Below are positions 55,113 through 63,874 of a stretch of 64,000 nt of DNA, piece after piece. Each line of letters starts with the position of its first letter. The stretch's first letter is position 1. Below the pieces are notes generated by a model. The model was not told where the DNA came from. It ran no database searches and worked only from the letters and a program-made list of their open reading frames with translations. Source of the stretch: Roseomonas sp. (lineage in GTDB: Bacteria; Pseudomonadota; Alphaproteobacteria; Acetobacterales; Acetobacteraceae); contig JADCGA010000024.1 of NCBI GenBank assembly GCA_020249265.1, positions 1 through 64,000 of the forward strand. Direction: 5' to 3'. Position numbers and translations under genes: made by a program.

Positions 55113-55260
55113 TGTGATCGTCCCGTGACCGGTTGGACGGGCCGCCCACGCGTCCAATTCATCCGACTGTTAGCTGCCATCCAGCAAAAGCGAGCCATCA
55201 AAGCGCAGCACAACAGCATGGCGCTTGCGAGCCAGGTGTCTCCGCTTGGCGTAAATCCCT
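55113..55260. other. Short unassigned stretch downstream of CgeB-like gene
   Basis: About 150 bases between the IS3 remnant and the stop at 55261. A minus-strand frame reading KRRHLARKRHAVVLRF is open but has no start or family. It is probably decayed sequence left by insertion or deletion. No clear terminator. Confidence 0.35.
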
Positions 55261-56475
55261 TCAGGCGTTAAATTCGTAAAAGCTGCTATCTGCTTCAAGC
55301 GCGTTCAGCAATATCAGTTCCAGCATCTTGGTGATGAATTGGTCCAAACCAAAACGCTCCTCCGCTTTGGCGTAGACGTCATCGAGCATCATCTGCGTTC
55401 CGGCCGGATCCTTGGCCATTTGGCGAATCTCGGCAAGGCGAAGGTCCACGGCATCGGGAAACACGGGATCGTTAATGGGGACGGATTTATAGCTTGGATA
55501 GATACCCAGGCTTTCATCGCGTGCCTGCGAAGAATCTGTCAAGGTGAATAACTTGGAAAGGAAGGCCGCCAAGATGCGATCATGCGAACCGGTCAATGTG
55601 CAAGGTGCCGTATTCGCCAGAATGCGGCTTCTTCCATAAAGCTTGTTCAGTTCATGGGCCGCGATGGGTCCATGGAAGACCGCGCGGGAGTTCGCTTGCT
55701 CCAGATGCGGCCAATTTCCAAAGATATGCCCGCCATGCCGCATGATCTGTCGCGCCATGCGATCAGCCCTGACTGCGCGCACATAGGAATCGACAAGCCA
55801 ACAACTACGCATGAAAAGCGCCAGGCGATTTCCGAAATGGACTTGGTGTTCAGCAAAGGCATCCGCGACGATTTGCCCAATGGTGTCTTTCTGCCCGGCC
55901 AATGCAGTTTGGGTGGCCTGTTCAACCACATCTCGGATCAGCCTTGGTAAGTTGGCCCAACCTGCTCGGATGGTTTGCGGGTCAGCGCCCGTCTTCACAA
56001 AGACAAGTTCCAAATCGCGCTTATGCCAGGGTGTGGCACTGGCGTGCGGATTGCTCGGGTAGCCGGGCGGAAGGACGGTTGCGATATTCTTCCCCTTCAT
56101 GAAATGGGTGTAGAAATCCGCGAATTCCTTCACGCCATACAGGAAAAACTTTCCTGGGCCTGATGCGCTATGCAAGTACGGCGCCTGATAAGGCGCATCG
56201 CCCATGATGCCGATGAATGGGATTTTCAGGCTCGTCCAAAGATTGCCGGATTCAAGGGAAAGGTTCATGCCCATGCCTTGATGGCTGAAACAAAAATCAG
56301 GCCTGCCCTGTTTCAGCCGCGCATCCAGCTTCGCCGGCCAGCCTTCCTGCAATAAGTCAATGGTTTCAACCGAAATGCCGAACCGCGCCATGCGATCGGC
56401 AATGCATTGGGTCCACCAGGCAAGAATGCCGTTGGCATTTTGGCCTACAAACGCAATCGCGGAAAGATTCGTCAT
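55261..56475 (-). CDS. CgeB-like glycosyltransferase-like protein
   Basis: A 404-residue soluble protein with an N-terminal nucleotide-binding-type fold (AIAFVGQNANGILAWWTQCI), CFSHQGMGMNLSL, FIGIMGDAPYQAP, and a C-terminal half with HGGHIFGNWPHL, SRILANTAPC and SHDRILAAFLSK. The order of these blocks recalls the CgeB/DUF3880-type glycosyltransferases of glycan loci, but similarity is weak and no catalytic motif is certain. The ATG at 56475 was preferred to a TTG four codons upstream. It follows native-type composition and is next to the IS3 remnant. Confidence 0.55.
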   Translation of the reverse strand: MTNLSAIAFVGQNANGILAWWTQCIADRMARFGISVETIDLLQEGWPAKLDARLKQGRPDFCFSHQGMGMNLSLESGNLWTSLKIPFIGIMGDAPYQAPYLHSASGPGKFFLYGVKEFADFYTHFMKGKNIATVLPPGYPSNPHASATPWHKRDLELVFVKTGADPQTIRAGWANLPRLIRDVVEQATQTALAGQKDTIGQIVADAFAEHQVHFGNRLALFMRSCWLVDSYVRAVRADRMARQIMRHGGHIFGNWPHLEQANSRAVFHGPIAAHELNKLYGRSRILANTAPCTLTGSHDRILAAFLSKLFTLTDSSQARDESLGIYPSYKSVPINDPVFPDAVDLRLAEIRQMAKDPAGTQMMLDDVYAKAEERFGLDQFITKMLELILLNALEADSSFYEFNA

Positions 56476-56559
56476 GTTGCGATTCAACCCTCTTAATTGG
56501 CTGACATTATCTTCACAACCAAGGAAGATAAAGCTTTACATTGCAAGACCGCGTGGCGC

Positions 56560-57366
56560 CTAAGGTACAACATCCGGATAAACCACCCCGTAATACCGCC
56601 GCAGTTCCGCAATCTGCCCAGGTGGCGGCTGGCCATAAGCACCGCGCCGGCTGGTAAAGCGCCCACCCATGGCGCGCCTGAGCTTAACCGCCGCCTGCCC
56701 CTGCTGCACTAGCGCCAAAGGCCCGCATAGCACCGGCGCACCGCGCGCAGTTTCATGCACGCCCGCTTCAAACAGCAGCACCATCGCCACACCAACGGCG
56801 GGGATCACCACCTCTGCCCCGCGTGCCACGCAATCCTCGGCGGCCTTGTGGAATTGCGCCAGCACGGAATCGCGCACGGGGCCTGGCGAAAAAGCGGCTT
56901 CCAGATCGGTCAGCTTGGCCACATCCATCCGCGCCGTCGCGGCCACCCGCCCGGCCAGGCCATAGCCGCGGATATTCTCAGCAACGCGCGCTTCGTGCTT
57001 GTCGTTCGAAAACACAATGCCGATGGATGCACCCATCTGGCAGGCGGTCAGCAGGGCGGTTTCGCATAGCCCAAGCACCGGGATGCCGGCGATTTCGCGC
57101 GCAATCCGCAGCCCCGGGTCCACGATATTGCCGAGTAAGACGCCATCGAAACCCTCGGCCTCGGCCCGCGCCACGTTTTCCAGCACCTCACCGGTTTCGA
57201 TGAATTCCAGATAGCGATATTGGTCGCCAATGCCGCCGCGCTTTTCGATGCCATGAATGGCGATTTCCGTGCCCGGATCGGCCCCGGCATCCAGCACGCG
57301 CCTAAGCGCCTTGGCATAGGTGGGCCAGGCATCTGGCCGGGTCAGGGATTGGTACCAAAGCTTCAT
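56560..57366 (-). CDS. Asp/Glu/hydantoin racemase-family protein without the Cys pair
   Basis: A 268-residue protein with the racemase fold: RYLEFIETGEVLENVARAEA, GVLLGNIVDPGLRIAREIAG, GLCETALLTA, KLTDLEAAF, GAEVVIPAVGVAMVLLFEAG. In classical hydantoin racemases a Cys stands where Asn is seen in LGNIVDPGL and another in the second strand, where this protein has VIPAVGVAM. The single Cys (GLCE) is elsewhere. It belongs to a recurring subfamily with these changes and is probably not a standard racemase. The ATG at 57366 follows a G-rich site. Divergent from the JmjC/cupin gene. Confidence 0.8.
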   Translation of the reverse strand: MKLWYQSLTRPDAWPTYAKALRRVLDAGADPGTEIAIHGIEKRGGIGDQYRYLEFIETGEVLENVARAEAEGFDGVLLGNIVDPGLRIAREIAGIPVLGLCETALLTACQMGASIGIVFSNDKHEARVAENIRGYGLAGRVAATARMDVAKLTDLEAAFSPGPVRDSVLAQFHKAAEDCVARGAEVVIPAVGVAMVLLFEAGVHETARGAPVLCGPLALVQQGQAAVKLRRAMGGRFTSRRGAYGQPPPGQIAELRRYYGVVYPDVVP

Positions 57367-57465
57367 TGCAGCCCCCCTCATGTCCAGGATCATAGCGCCC
57401 GATTCCCCGCGCGGCGTCCACCCCAGCCCCTCGCCCACGCCCTGATTCCTCTGATATAAGGCGCC

Positions 57466-58674
57466 ATGATCATGACCCTGGCCGATATCCTGGCGCCAAT
57501 GCCGCCAGAGCGTTTCTTCGCCGAGTATTACGACCAGCAACCGCTGCATCTGCCGGGCGCTGCCGAGAAATTCGCCCATGTCTTGGATTGGGCCGGCATC
57601 AATCGACTGCTTGGCATGACGCATATCTGGTCCGAACGCAGCCTGAAGGTGGTGCTGGACAGCACCACAATCCCCGCAGCGCACTATAGCCAAAGCGCCA
57701 TGTCGCGTGATGGCGCCACCACGCTGCAACCCATCCCCGCCAAGATGCAGGAATGGGTGGCGCGCGGTGCTTCCGTGGTGATGAATGATGTGGATAGCCT
57801 GGCGCCCGGCCTCGCTGGTGTTTCCAATGCGCTGGAAGGTGCCGGCCTCGGTAAGGCGCAGGCGAATGTCTATATCTCCTGGCAGAGCCACAAAGCCTTC
57901 CAGGCGCATTATGACACGCATGATGTCTGGGCCGTACAGGTGGAGGGGGAGAAGGACTGGAACATCTGGGAAGGCCGCGCCGAATGGCCTGTGGCGCATG
58001 CAATCTTTCGCAGCCAGGGCCAGGAATTTCATGAAAAAGCCAAGGGCGCGCTCCGCTTCAAGGCGCATCTGAAAAAGGGCGATCTGCTTTATCTGCCACG
58101 CGGCTGGTATCATGATGCCTTGGCCGAAGCGCCCAATTCCGTGCACATCGCCTACGGCGTGCATGCCGCCATGGGTGTGGATTTCATGGGCCTGCTGACG
58201 GAGCGCGCCTTCCATGATGCGGAGTTTCGCAAGCCCTTGCCGCGGCAGGATGGCTCAGCGGGGGCGAAATACGCGCTGACGCAACGCGCCGCTTTGCTTG
58301 GCCAACGCATCGGCGAATGGTCGCGCGATCCAAAATTCCTGCAAACCGTTGAAAACTTCCTGGCGCAGTATCGTTATGAACGCGGTGGCTATGATTTGCT
58401 CGCGGCCCGTGGTGCGGCGCCGGCATCGGAAGCCGGCGGCGCCCAGGTTTTCCGCGTGCGCCCCAATGTGAAAACCGTCCGCCGCGGCGCGGATTACGGG
58501 CTGCGCACCGAAATGGGCGTGCTGGCCATCACCGCGCAAGACGTTGAACCTGCCGCCTGGATCATCACCCAGCCGAGCATCACGGAGGCCTCGCTTGCTT
58601 TGGCCTGCCCCGGCGCCAATACGGCGGCGCTGATTGAAAAGCTCCGCGCGGCGGAGATTCTCCTGCCCGCATGA
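57466..58674 (+). CDS. JmjC/cupin-4 Fe(II)/2-oxoglutarate oxygenase (ROXA-like)
   Basis: A 402-residue protein with an N-terminal double-stranded beta helix. The HxD iron ligands are His148 and Asp150 in AHYDTHDVWAVQVEG, and a late His lies in YLPRGWYHDALA. PLHLPGAAEKF at the start is the usual opening of ribosomal-oxygenase-type cupins. A winged-helix-like C-terminal part follows, as in ROXA. Those enzymes hydroxylate a ribosomal-protein Arg or His; the target here is unknown. The ATGs at 57466 and 57472 both lack a strong site. Its stop overlaps the OmpA-like start (ATGA). Confidence 0.82.
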   Translation: MIMTLADILAPMPPERFFAEYYDQQPLHLPGAAEKFAHVLDWAGINRLLGMTHIWSERSLKVVLDSTTIPAAHYSQSAMSRDGATTLQPIPAKMQEWVARGASVVMNDVDSLAPGLAGVSNALEGAGLGKAQANVYISWQSHKAFQAHYDTHDVWAVQVEGEKDWNIWEGRAEWPVAHAIFRSQGQEFHEKAKGALRFKAHLKKGDLLYLPRGWYHDALAEAPNSVHIAYGVHAAMGVDFMGLLTERAFHDAEFRKPLPRQDGSAGAKYALTQRAALLGQRIGEWSRDPKFLQTVENFLAQYRYERGGYDLLAARGAAPASEAGGAQVFRVRPNVKTVRRGADYGLRTEMGVLAITAQDVEPAAWIITQPSITEASLALACPGANTAALIEKLRAAEILLPA

Positions 58675-59102
58675 TCCGCCTTACCTTGCTGGCGCTTGGC
58701 ATCACGCTTTTCGCACTGCCCACGCTTGCCCAGCCGCAGGGCTTTTCCTGCGTGGGTGCGGAAAGGCTGGAAGACGATGTGTTTTCCATCGCCTTCCTGC
58801 GTGGCAGCGCCGTTATCCCGGAAGCCGCGCGCTCCCCACTCGCGGCGGCCATCGAAGCTGCCTTGGCCGAACCGGATCGCAATATCTGCATTCTGGGTCA
58901 TGCGGGGCAGGAAGGCGGCGCCACAACCTCCATCCAATTGGCCGCGCAGCGCGCCCGCGCCGTAACCAATGCCATGGCGGGGCGCGGCATTGTGGCGGAA
59001 CGGCTGAGGTCAGAGGCGCGCAGCGCGCAATTCAGCCCGAGCGTTCGCGCCGCCGAGCCCCCATCACGGACCGTCACCATCGTGCTGATGCCGCCCCCGT
59101 AA
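58671..59102 (+). CDS. OmpA-like domain protein, exported
   Basis: A 143-residue protein with a signal peptide (MIRLTLLALGITLFALPTLA) and an OmpA-C-like fold: VFSIAFLRGSAVIPEAARS, ICILGHAGQEGGATTSIQLA and the helix AAQRARAVTNAMAGRGIVAE. These domains often bind peptidoglycan; the canonical Asp/Arg pair is not complete here (QLAAQRARAV keeps the Arg). It is coupled to the JmjC gene by ATGA overlap. Confidence 0.72.
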   Translation: MIRLTLLALGITLFALPTLAQPQGFSCVGAERLEDDVFSIAFLRGSAVIPEAARSPLAAAIEAALAEPDRNICILGHAGQEGGATTSIQLAAQRARAVTNAMAGRGIVAERLRSEARSAQFSPSVRAAEPPSRTVTIVLMPPP

Positions 59103-59196
59103 GGCGTTGAGGGGCTTGCCCCGTCACCCGTGCGGCGCCAGAAGAGGGGCAGGAATAACAGGGCCGATTCGCGCCCAATGCCAAGGAGAAACGCCG

Positions 59197-59703
59197 ATGT
59201 TGTCGCGCCGTTCCCTATTCGCCGTCGGCGGTGCTGCCCTTTTGCTGAATGGCTGCGCGCAGGTCGCGCCGGAAGGCGGCCCTCCGCTGATGGATCTCAT
59301 CGGCAGCGATTCAAATCTCTCCAGTTTCCGCGCCGCGCTGCGCAGTTCTGGCCTCTCTTCCGAATTGTTTGACAGGCCCGGCATTTACACCGTTCTCGCG
59401 CCCACCAACCTTGCCTGGTCAGGCGCGCCAGAGCGTATTCGCCGTGGCGAGCATGATGCCCTGCTTAGTCTGATTGCGGGCGGGCGGCTAAGCCTGGCGG
59501 ATATCCAGGCGCGCGGCGGACGCATCCGGATGTTGAGCGGCATTGACGTGCGCGTCGTGGGCGGAACCGCGGAAAGCCCGCGTATTCAGGCGGCGCGCCC
59601 AGGCCAGGCGCCTTCCGGTGCTTCGGCAAGCATCATCCGCGCCAATCTGATGGCGAGCAATGGCGTGGTGCATGTTGTGCAGGGCGTGCTGCTGCCCACG
59701 TGA
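59197..59703 (+). CDS. Fasciclin-domain lipoprotein
   Basis: A 168-residue protein with a signal ending in a lipobox-like LLLNGC, then a FAS1 (fasciclin) domain: SNLSSFRAALRSSGLSSELF, GIYTVLAPTNLAWSGAPERI and the closing IRANLMASNGVVHVVQGVLL. FAS1 domains act in adhesion and extracellular interactions. CAAGGAG upstream supports the ATG at 59197. It overlaps the following DUF2459 gene by four bases (GTGA). Confidence 0.85.
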   Translation: MLSRRSLFAVGGAALLLNGCAQVAPEGGPPLMDLIGSDSNLSSFRAALRSSGLSSELFDRPGIYTVLAPTNLAWSGAPERIRRGEHDALLSLIAGGRLSLADIQARGGRIRMLSGIDVRVVGGTAESPRIQAARPGQAPSGASASIIRANLMASNGVVHVVQGVLLPT

Positions 59704-60311
59704 TTGGGCGCCGCTGCGTCCTTGGCGGGCTGCTTCTTGCGCCGGCATTGGCCTTTGCGGCCAGTGCCGCGCGGCAAATCTGGGTTGTCAGCAATGGCTG
59801 GCATAGCGGCATCGTACTGGCCCGCGCCGATGTGTCTGAAAGCGTCATCCCGGAAATTGCCGACTTCCCCCAGGCGAGGTTTTTCGAATTCGGCTGGGGC
59901 GATGCGGAATTCTACCCGGCGCGGGAAGCCGGTGCCTGGCTTGCCCTGCGCGCGGCCTTTCCTGGGCCGGCGGTAATGCATGTTGCCGGGCTTTCGGATC
60001 ACCCGGCGCGCATCTGGCCCAATGTCACCATTCTACCATTTGCGGTGGATGCGGATGGGCTCCGCCGATTGCTCGATTTCTTGCGCCAAAGTTTTGACCG
60101 CGCAGGCGCCGGGCGTGCAGAGGTAAGGGCACGCGGCATTTACCCTTTCAGCCTATTCTACCCGGCCACAGGGCGCTTTCATCTGTTCAACAATTGCAAC
60201 AGCTGGACCGCGCAGGCGCTGACCGCCAAGGGGCTTGGCGCATCACTTGGTGGGGTGAATACGGCGGAGGATCTGATCAGCCGCATCCGCCCTTTTGCGA
60301 TGGTGGAATAA
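59700..60311 (+). CDS. DUF2459-family exported protein
   Basis: A 203-residue protein starting with GTG, with a signal peptide (RRCVLGGLLLAPALAFAASA) and the DUF2459 pattern: IWVVSNGWHSGIVLARADV, FFEFGWGDAEFYPA, YPFSLFYPATGRFHLFNNCN and SWTAQALTAKGLG. The conserved His and Cys suggest a cysteine-peptidase-like fold, but its function is unknown. It is translationally coupled to the fasciclin gene and convergent with the LutA-like gene two bases away. Confidence 0.85.
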   Translation: MIGRRCVLGGLLLAPALAFAASAARQIWVVSNGWHSGIVLARADVSESVIPEIADFPQARFFEFGWGDAEFYPAREAGAWLALRAAFPGPAVMHVAGLSDHPARIWPNVTILPFAVDADGLRRLLDFLRQSFDRAGAGRAEVRARGIYPFSLFYPATGRFHLFNNCNSWTAQALTAKGLGASLGGVNTAEDLISRIRPFAMVE

Positions 60312-60312
60312 C

Positions 60313-61086
60313 TCAGCCCTTCTTTGCCTCACCAATCGGCGGCGCGTCGCTGGTCATGCCGGCCAGCACTTCCGCCACATGGCGCACCTTCACCGAAGAC
60401 CCTTCGCGCTTCAGGCGCCCGGCCATATTCAGCAGGCAGCCCATATCGCCGGCCAGCAGCGTGCCCGCGCCGGTTGCCTGGACATCACGGCATTTATCGG
60501 TGACCATGCGCACGGAAATATCGGGATATTTCACGCAAAAAGTCCCGCCAAAGCCGCAGCAGATTTCCGGTTCCGCCAATTCAATCAGGCTGAGCCCTTC
60601 GACGGTTTTGAGCAATTTGCGCGGCTGCGCTTTCACACCCATCTCGCGCAGGCCCGAACAGGAATCATGATAGGTCACGCTGCCATCCAGCCGCGCCGCG
60701 ACCCTTTCCATGCCCATGACATCAGTAAGAAAAGACACCAATTCATGCGTGCGCGCGGCCAGCGCTTCAGACTTGCCGCGATAATGCGGGTCATCATCAA
60801 ACAGCGCCGGATAGTGATGCGCGATCATGCCCGCGCAGGAACCGGAAGGCGCCACCACATAATCATAGCCCTGGAAGGCATCTACCACTGCGCGGGCCAG
60901 CGCCTTGGCATTGGCGCGGTCCCCGGAATTATAGGCGGGCTGGCCGCAGCAGGTCTGGCTTGGCGGCACCTCCACCTGGCAGCCCGCTTCTTCCAGCAGC
61001 TTGATCGCAGCAAAGCCAACATTGGGCCGATAGAGGTCCACCAGGCAGGTGACAAAAAGCGCGATGCGCGGACGGGCTTGGGTCAT
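60313..61086 (-). CDS. LutA/YkgE-family Fe-S (CCG-domain) protein
   Basis: A 257-residue protein with two CCG domains: VEVPPSQTCCGQPAYNSGDR and LAEPEICCGFGGTFCVKYPD, plus GSCAGMIAHHYPAL and TYHDSCSGLREMGV, binding a 4Fe-4S cluster. It matches LutA, a subunit of lactate (L-lactate) or glycolate utilisation complexes. Its partners LutB and LutC are not in the window on either side, so it is solo here. A separate electron-transfer role cannot be ruled out. Confidence 0.87.
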   Translation of the reverse strand: MTQARPRIALFVTCLVDLYRPNVGFAAIKLLEEAGCQVEVPPSQTCCGQPAYNSGDRANAKALARAVVDAFQGYDYVVAPSGSCAGMIAHHYPALFDDDPHYRGKSEALAARTHELVSFLTDVMGMERVAARLDGSVTYHDSCSGLREMGVKAQPRKLLKTVEGLSLIELAEPEICCGFGGTFCVKYPDISVRMVTDKCRDVQATGAGTLLAGDMGCLLNMAGRLKREGSSVKVRHVAEVLAGMTSDAPPIGEAKKG

Positions 61087-61132
61087 GGGCGGAGTTTAGC
61101 CTTGCCGATGCGCGCTGGCGATATGGCCGGCG

Positions 61133-61984
61133 TCAATTCAGGCGCTGGCGCAATTCGCCGGCTAGCGCACGTACGCGGGCAGCCGCTTCGCCTTCCGGCA
61201 CCAATTCCAGGAAGCGATCCAGGCAGCCCAAGGCAGCGCCAATCCGTTCCAGCCTTTGGTTCATCAGCCCCGCTTCGCGCCACAGCGCGGCATGGTCCGG
61301 TGCCAGGCGCAACATGTCTTCAGTGGCGGAGAGCGCGGCCTTCACATCACCGCCGCGCAAGCGCCGGAGCTTGATGTTGTTTTGCAGGCGCAGCAGCACT
61401 TCGCGCCGCGTCATGGGGCGCAATACGCCCGGGCGCAATTCCGCCTTTTCGCCTTCCACGCGCTTGATCAGCGCGCGCAAATCCTGCGCTTCCAGAACCT
61501 TGCCGCCGGCAAAGATATCCAGAATGAGCTTGCCCTTGGGCCCTTCCAACGCCAGCAGGAAATGGCCGGGGAAATCCACGCCAAAAGCGCCCCATCCGGC
61601 AGCATCAGCGGCATGCAGCCACAAGATGCCAAGCGCCACAGGCAGGCCGCGCCGGCGTTCCACCACGCGGATCAGATTGGCATTCGCCATATCCTCATAG
61701 GTTTCGGAATCGCCCTGATAGCCGAAATGCCCATGCAGCGTTTCCGTAAGGATCAGCCTTCGCGCTTCCAGATCGCCGGCATCGGCCTTGGCATCCATGC
61801 TGGCGGCTTGCACCACCTTGCGCGCGATATCGGAAAAATGGGCCGCCACCTTGCACCAATCCGCTTCCGGCGCATCCACCCGGGCCAATTGCAGGGCAAC
61901 GGTCGCGATATCAAGCTCCAGATCCGGCAGGCTGCCGGCGGCTTCGATGGCGCTTCGGGGTTCAGGGGCATGGGTGATCGTCAT
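61133..61984 (-). CDS. SirB1/transglutaminase-like protein with TPR tail
   Basis: A 283-residue protein whose middle holds the SirB1/Transglut_core2 block: LHGHFGYQGDSETYEDMANA, RRRGLPVALGILWLHAADAA, FPGHFLLALEGPKG. Most members have Cys and His at the core, but the Cys equivalent is not evident here, so catalysis is doubtful. The C-terminus has TPR-like helices (RLRGGDVKAALSATEDMLRL; GAALGCLDRFLELVP). The ATG at 61984 gives a usual start; a TTG at 62020 is an alternative. Role unknown. Confidence 0.82.
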   Translation of the reverse strand: MTITHAPEPRSAIEAAGSLPDLELDIATVALQLARVDAPEADWCKVAAHFSDIARKVVQAASMDAKADAGDLEARRLILTETLHGHFGYQGDSETYEDMANANLIRVVERRRGLPVALGILWLHAADAAGWGAFGVDFPGHFLLALEGPKGKLILDIFAGGKVLEAQDLRALIKRVEGEKAELRPGVLRPMTRREVLLRLQNNIKLRRLRGGDVKAALSATEDMLRLAPDHAALWREAGLMNQRLERIGAALGCLDRFLELVPEGEAAARVRALAGELRQRLN

Positions 61985-62026
61985 TAGACATATTTTTACG
62001 TCTTCTTCAGGAAGGATCAAGTTTTA

Positions 62027-63178
62027 TCAGCGCAGCAGCAGCGGTAGCATAGAATCCAGGCGCAAAAGCCCCTCCCCGGTTGCGCAAAGCCGGCCATTTC
62101 CACCCCAAAAGAGGTAATCCTCATCCAAACAGGCGGCCAGCATGGCGGGGTCCACAACCTCGGCGAAGGCAAGCCCGGCGCGGGTTTCGATTCGGCTGGG
62201 GTCTATGCCTTCCGTGAGGCGCAGCCCCATCAGCATCGCCTCCCGCCCCGCTTCCGCAGGGCTCAGGGTTTCCACATCCACCGCCGCATGGCCTTGGGCT
62301 TCCACCAGGCGCAGCCATTCTTCCGGCGCGCGATGGCGCCGCGTGGCTTGGATGCCGGCCTCGCGCAACATGCGCTGATGCGCCCCGGCGCCAATGCCCA
62401 GATAATCCCCGTAGCGCCAATAGGCCAAATTATGCCGGCTTTCCGCGCCCGGCTTGGCGTAATTGCTGATCTCATAGGCTTGCAGGCCAAAGCGCGCGGC
62501 TTCTTCCGCCGTTGCCAGATAAAGCCGCGCCGCATCATCCTCTGGCGGCAGCGCAAAGGCACCGCGACGATAGAGCGTTTCAAACTGTGTGCCGGGTTCA
62601 ATCGTCAGCTGATAAAGCGAGAGATGATCGGCAGCCAAGGCCAAAGCCTGGCGCAATTCCGCCCGCCAGGCGGCTTCCTGCTGGCCGGGCCGCGCATAGA
62701 TCAAATCAAAGGAAAGGCGCGGGAAAATGCCGCGCGCGGCTTCCAAAGCGGCAATCGCCTGAGGCACATCATGCTTGCGGCCCAGAAAGCCCAAAGCCTC
62801 GGCATTCAGGGATTGCACGCCAAGGCTTGCGCGATTGACGCCCGCATCACGAAACGCCGCAAGCTTCGCAGCCTCCACACTGGTGGGGTTGGCTTCCAGC
62901 GTGATCTCAATATCGGGCAGCGGGTCGAAGAAACGCGCGGCATCTTCAATCAAGGCTGCAACAGTTTCCGGCGCCATCAGGCTTGGCGTGCCGCCGCCGA
63001 AGAAAATGCTGGCGAGCGGACGGCGGCCCATCAGCGCCGCTTCATGCGCCAATTCACGGCGCAGCGCGGCACGGAAACGCGCTTCATCCACCCTGTCACG
63101 GACATGGGAATTGAAGTCACAATAAGGGCATTTGGCCGCGCAAAACGGCCAGTGAATGTAAAGTGCAAGCGGTTCCAC
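62027..63178 (-). CDS. hemW: Radical SAM haem chaperone HemW
   Basis: A 383-residue radical SAM protein, HemW type (formerly annotated as oxygen-independent coproporphyrinogen III oxidase-like). YIHWPFCAAKCPYCDFNS gives the CxxxCxxC cluster motif, IFFGGGTPSLM the SAM-binding Gly-rich strand, and GVQSLN, SFDLIYARPGQ and HNLAYWRYGDYLGIGAGAH follow in order. HemW inserts haem into respiratory proteins. The start is a GTG with weak ribosome site. It lies downstream of the RidA-family gene on the same strand. Confidence 0.9.
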   Translation of the reverse strand: MEPLALYIHWPFCAAKCPYCDFNSHVRDRVDEARFRAALRRELAHEAALMGRRPLASIFFGGGTPSLMAPETVAALIEDAARFFDPLPDIEITLEANPTSVEAAKLAAFRDAGVNRASLGVQSLNAEALGFLGRKHDVPQAIAALEAARGIFPRLSFDLIYARPGQQEAAWRAELRQALALAADHLSLYQLTIEPGTQFETLYRRGAFALPPEDDAARLYLATAEEAARFGLQAYEISNYAKPGAESRHNLAYWRYGDYLGIGAGAHQRMLREAGIQATRRHRAPEEWLRLVEAQGHAAVDVETLSPAEAGREAMLMGLRLTEGIDPSRIETRAGLAFAEVVDPAMLAACLDEDYLFWGGNGRLCATGEGLLRLDSMLPLLLR

Positions 63179-63235
63179 GTGGGATCTTTACGCTATTCCA
63201 GCTTCACGCCGGAAGCCTCCACCACCGGGTGACAC

Positions 63236-63709
63236 TCAATCGACGGCGAACACCGCGTCAATCTCAACTGTCGCGTCAAGCGGCAGCTGCGCCACGCCGA
63301 TTGAGGTCCGTGCATGCCGGCCATTCTCGCCCCAAAGCGCGATGAACAGTTCTGAGCAGGCGTTGATCACCTTGGGATAGTCGCCCATGCCGGGGGCCGC
63401 GGTCACGAAGCCGCGCACCATCACCACCTGACGGACGCGGCCAAGGTCGCCGCCAAGTGCCGCGCGCAGGGTGGACAGCAGTTGCAAGCCAATCGCGAGC
63501 CCACCCGCACGCGCGGTCGCAAGGTCCACATCCTTGCCATAGACCCCGGTAGGGTAGGGAGTACCGTCGCGTTCACAGATCTGGCCCGCGAGGAAGATCA
63601 AATTGCCCTCCCGCCGCCACAGGATGAATTCCGCCACAGGCTTGGCCGCAGGCGGCAGGGCATGACCAAGGGCGGTCAGGCGGGAAAGAAGGTCGGCGTC
63701 AGTCGGCAT
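63236..63709 (-). CDS. RidA/YjgF-family protein
   Basis: A 157-residue member of the RidA superfamily: LIFLAGQICERDGTPYPTGV, ARAGGLAIGLQLLSTLRAAL, and the closing RTSIGVAQLPLDATVEIDAVFAV, missing the catalytic Arg of classic RidA but close to the YjgH/LysR-linked subgroup. RidA proteins hydrolyse enamine/imine intermediates. The ATG at 63709 gives the usual length; the frame upstream to 63808 is not supported. Confidence 0.85.
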   Translation of the reverse strand: MPTDADLLSRLTALGHALPPAAKPVAEFILWRREGNLIFLAGQICERDGTPYPTGVYGKDVDLATARAGGLAIGLQLLSTLRAALGGDLGRVRQVVMVRGFVTAAPGMGDYPKVINACSELFIALWGENGRHARTSIGVAQLPLDATVEIDAVFAVD

Positions 63710-63874
63710 GATAAAGCATCCCCGATAGGTCACGCAGAACGTGTGTTTGTCGTCGGCGGTCCATGGCCCTGAAGCCGGCATCCGACGCAGAAAAACACGC
63801 TGCGACAAGTGATCATTACATCAACTTTGCACGCGTGAAACCAAGCGGCAACGCAGGGCTTTCACCTAAACGGC

